DNA of 7,064 nucleotides, taken from NCBI GenBank assembly GCA_964012715.1, contig CAXGUG010000132.1, forward strand, positions 1 to 7,064, in the 5' to 3' direction. Below the pieces are notes generated by a model. It was not told where the DNA came from, made no database searches, and worked only from the letters and a program-made list of their open reading frames with translations. Shown piece by piece: positions 5,459 to 7,064 of this stretch (its first letter is position 1; each line of letters begins with the position of its first letter). This DNA is from UBA1479 sp964012715 (GTDB lineage Bacteria; Pseudomonadota; Alphaproteobacteria; Rhodospirillales; Casp-alpha2). The translations under genes were made by a program, and so were the position numbers.

Positions 5459-5833
5459 TCAGTAGCCCGGCGGCAGGCCCGCGCCATCGGTCGCGGCATC
5501 CAACTTGGCTGCGGCGGAGATCAGCTCCCCGAATTCCCGCAGAAAGACAGATCCCGGAACCGTGCGTTGAATCAAAACGCTACGGCGATCCGCTTCGTCA
5601 ACCTTGCGACGCACGAAGTTCAATTCGGACAGGCGGTCAACGGCCCGCGTGACCGCCGGTTTGGAGACCTTCAGAATCTCGGCCATGCCGCGCACCGTAT
5701 GGGGCGGCGGCGTCAGATAAACCGTCAACAGCAGCGCCATCTGCCGCGCCGACAGATCCGGCGCATCCAGGCGCACGCTGGACACGATCGCCCGACGCCA
5801 GATATCCAGAGCCTGAAGTTCGTTCAATTCCAT
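5459..5833 (-). CDS. Small MarR-family winged-helix transcriptional regulator
   Basis: The 124-aa product has the MarR winged helix-turn-helix order. LSARQMALLLTVYL (28-40) gives the helix before the HTH, then HTVRGMAEIL (45-54), the recognition helix SKPAVTRAVDRLSE (57-70), and a wing with DEADRRSVLIQRT (79-91), which carries the family's conserved D-x-R pattern. It is shorter than typical MarR proteins (about 140-150 aa), mainly in the terminal dimerisation helices, and ends in a flexible Ala/Gly/Pro-rich tail. ATG 5833 follows GGGGAA by about 8 nt, and no upstream in-frame alternative is needed. The ligand and targets are unknown. Self-regulation through the 154-nt upstream region is plausible for the family, but I see no convincing operator. 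It lies downstream of the aminopeptidase gene on the same strand, separated by a hairpin. Confidence 0.85.
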   Translation of the reverse strand: MELNELQALDIWRRAIVSSVRLDAPDLSARQMALLLTVYLTPPPHTVRGMAEILKVSKPAVTRAVDRLSELNFVRRKVDEADRRSVLIQRTVPGSVFLREFGELISAAAKLDAATDGAGLPPGY

Positions 5834-5943
5834 GGACTTACTTCCCCTGTTCCGATCCTATTCCGGCCTTGTTGCCGAAAAAGTCCCCAAAATTCGCCGT
5901 CCGGGCAGATTTCATTACGATCTCGCAACTTCTACGTCATTTG

Positions 5944-5974
5944 GGGGCCGGTGACAAGCCCGTGACACGGCCCC
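5944..5974 (-). terminator. Stem-loop after the aminopeptidase gene, with a GTGACA repeat in the loop
   Basis: GGGGCCG (5944-5950) and CGGCCCC (5968-5974) form a perfect 7-bp stem 13 nt after the aminopeptidase stop. The 17-nt loop contains GTGACA twice (5951-5956 and 5962-5967), 11 bp apart. No T-run follows on the minus strand, so it is at best a weak or Rho-assisted terminator. The helical-turn spacing of the repeat would also fit a protein-binding site upstream of the MarR-type gene. The remaining sequence, 5834-5943, shows no confident promoter; a CGGC/GCCG pair stands at 5864-5877. Confidence 0.4.
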
Positions 5975-5987
5975 GCGACCGGGAAAG

Positions 5988-7064
5988 TTACCCCGCCCGC
6001 TTGCCGTAACGATCCAGGATCATCGTCGCCATCGCCCGCAGGCCCATGGCCTCGCCGCCCATCGGGCGTCCGGGGCGGGTCTTCAGGTTCCAGGCCATCA
6101 GATCGACATGTGCCCAGGGAATGGGCTTGCCCTTGGCCGGGGTCGCGAAGTGCTCCAGGAACAAGGCCGCCGTGATCGCCCCGGCATAGCCGCCTTCGGG
6201 CGCATTGGTCAGGTCGGCTTGCAAGCCATCGACCATCGGGCGGTAGCCGTCCCACAACGGCATCCGCCACAGCGGATCGTCGACGGCAGTGCCGGCGGAC
6301 AGAATATCGGCGGCCAGCCCGTCGTCGTTGCAGAACAGGGCCGGCAGTTCCGTGCCCAGGGCAACCCGCGCCGCGCCGGTCAGGGTTGCGAAATCGATCA
6401 GCAGTTCCGGCTGTTCGCTGACCGCTTCCCACAGGGCGTCGGCCAGGATCACCCGGCCCTCAGCATCCGTATTGGCGATTTCGACCGAGGTGCCGCGCCG
6501 CGTCGGCACGATGTCCATGGGCCGCATGGCGTTGCCCGAGATCGAATTTTCGACCGCCGGGATCAGCACGCGCAGGCGGATTTTCGCCCCTGCTGCCATC
6601 AGCACGCTGGCGATGCCCAGGACATGCGCGGCCCCGCCCATGTCCTTCTTCATCCATTTCATGCCGCTGGGGGGTTTGATGTCCAAGCCGCCCGTATCGA
6701 AACACACGCCTTTGCCGACCAGGGTGACCTTCGGCGCGTTGGCCGCACCCCAGGTCAGGTCGATCAGGCGCGGCGCGCGGTCGGACGCACGGCCCACGGC
6801 ATGGATCGCCGGGAAGTTCTTCTTCAGAAGCTGGTCGCCCTCGATCACCTTGACCTTGGCCTTGAACGCCCGGCCCAGGGCCTTGGCCGCATCGGCCAGA
6901 TCGGCCGGGCCCATGTCGTTGGTCGGGGTGTTGATTAGATCACGGCACAGGAACGTCGCCTTGGCTTCACGCTCGACCCGCGCCCGGTCGGCGGCGGCGG
7001 GCGGGACCAGTTTCGCCTTGGCCTCTCCCCCCGCCTTGTAGCGGGAGAACTGATAGCTGCCCAA
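5988..7064 (-). CDS. M17 leucyl aminopeptidase family protein (5' end missing)
   Basis: M17 enzymes are cytosolic two-metal aminopeptidases that remove N-terminal residues, often leucine, from peptides. The 358 visible residues cover the end of the N-terminal domain and the whole catalytic domain; the gene starts beyond 7064, where the first codon seen is an internal TTG (Leu). The family signature NTDAEGR is intact (Asp200, Glu202, Arg204, numbered from the window edge). The other metal and catalytic residues are also present: Lys118 and Asp123 in VGKGVCFDTGG, Lys130 in DIKPP, and Asp141 in KKDMGGAA. FATLTGAARVALG (225-237) is typical as well. It ends in TAA at 5988. No residue loss suggests inactivity. 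Whether it is a PepA-type or a shorter paralogue cannot be decided without the N-terminus. Confidence 0.95.
   Translation of the reverse strand: MGSYQFSRYKAGGEAKAKLVPPAAADRARVEREAKATFLCRDLINTPTNDMGPADLADAAKALGRAFKAKVKVIEGDQLLKKNFPAIHAVGRASDRAPRLIDLTWGAANAPKVTLVGKGVCFDTGGLDIKPPSGMKWMKKDMGGAAHVLGIASVLMAAGAKIRLRVLIPAVENSISGNAMRPMDIVPTRRGTSVEIANTDAEGRVILADALWEAVSEQPELLIDFATLTGAARVALGTELPALFCNDDGLAADILSAGTAVDDPLWRMPLWDGYRPMVDGLQADLTNAPEGGYAGAITAALFLEHFATPAKGKPIPWAHVDLMAWNLKTRPGRPMGGEAMGLRAMATMILDRYGKRAG

Noticed and set aside
5932..6432. Arg/Gly-rich 166-aa frame on the minus strand
   Set aside because: It is an alternative-frame shadow of the M17 aminopeptidase gene, which has a complete active site.
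6108..6938. 276-aa open frame on the plus strand
   Set aside because: It is antisense to the aminopeptidase, with no domain or ribosome binding site in support.

Overview
The window reads as an ordinary chromosomal segment of a high-GC alphaproteobacterium, probably in or near Rhodospirillales. This rests on GC-rich codon use, on an NrnC-type diribonuclease where gammaproteobacteria use Orn, on the kdsD-lptC-lptA-lptB gene order, and on an NDUFA9-like protein of the kind found next to the mitochondrial lineage. The species was not identified. I see no phage, IS, CRISPR or plasmid features.

Region 1 (1-3234, minus strand) is the lipopolysaccharide supply and export cluster. Transcription runs from right to left: kdsD (Kdo precursor synthesis), lptC, lptA and lptB (the LPS transport bridge and its ATPase, cut by the window edge). 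kdsD/lptC and lptC/lptA each overlap by 4 nt, which implies translational coupling. lptA and lptB are separated by 77 nt that contain a short 12-bp repeat. A likely kdsD promoter lies inside the hairpin that appears to terminate the upstream gene.

Region 2 (3232-4153, minus strand) holds tRNA-Leu(CAG) followed by nrnC, a small DEDDy 3'-5' exonuclease. A good promoter precedes the tRNA and I find no convincing terminator between the two, so nrnC may be read as the tail of the tRNA transcript.

Region 3 (4154-5312, plus strand) is a divergent gene for an NDUFA9-family SDR-like protein. It has a clear promoter, a structured 5' leader and two closely spaced start codons, each with a Shine-Dalgarno sequence.

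Region 4 (5313-7064) has a convergent intergenic stretch rich in inverted repeats, then a small MarR-type regulator and the C-terminal part of an M17 leucyl aminopeptidase, both on the minus strand.

No new defence, mobile or biosynthetic system is evident. The points worth a second look are small: a gapless internal duplication in LptA, the superposed terminator/promoter before kdsD, the structured leaders of the tRNA and of the NDUFA9-like gene, and the inverted-repeat element between the convergent genes.
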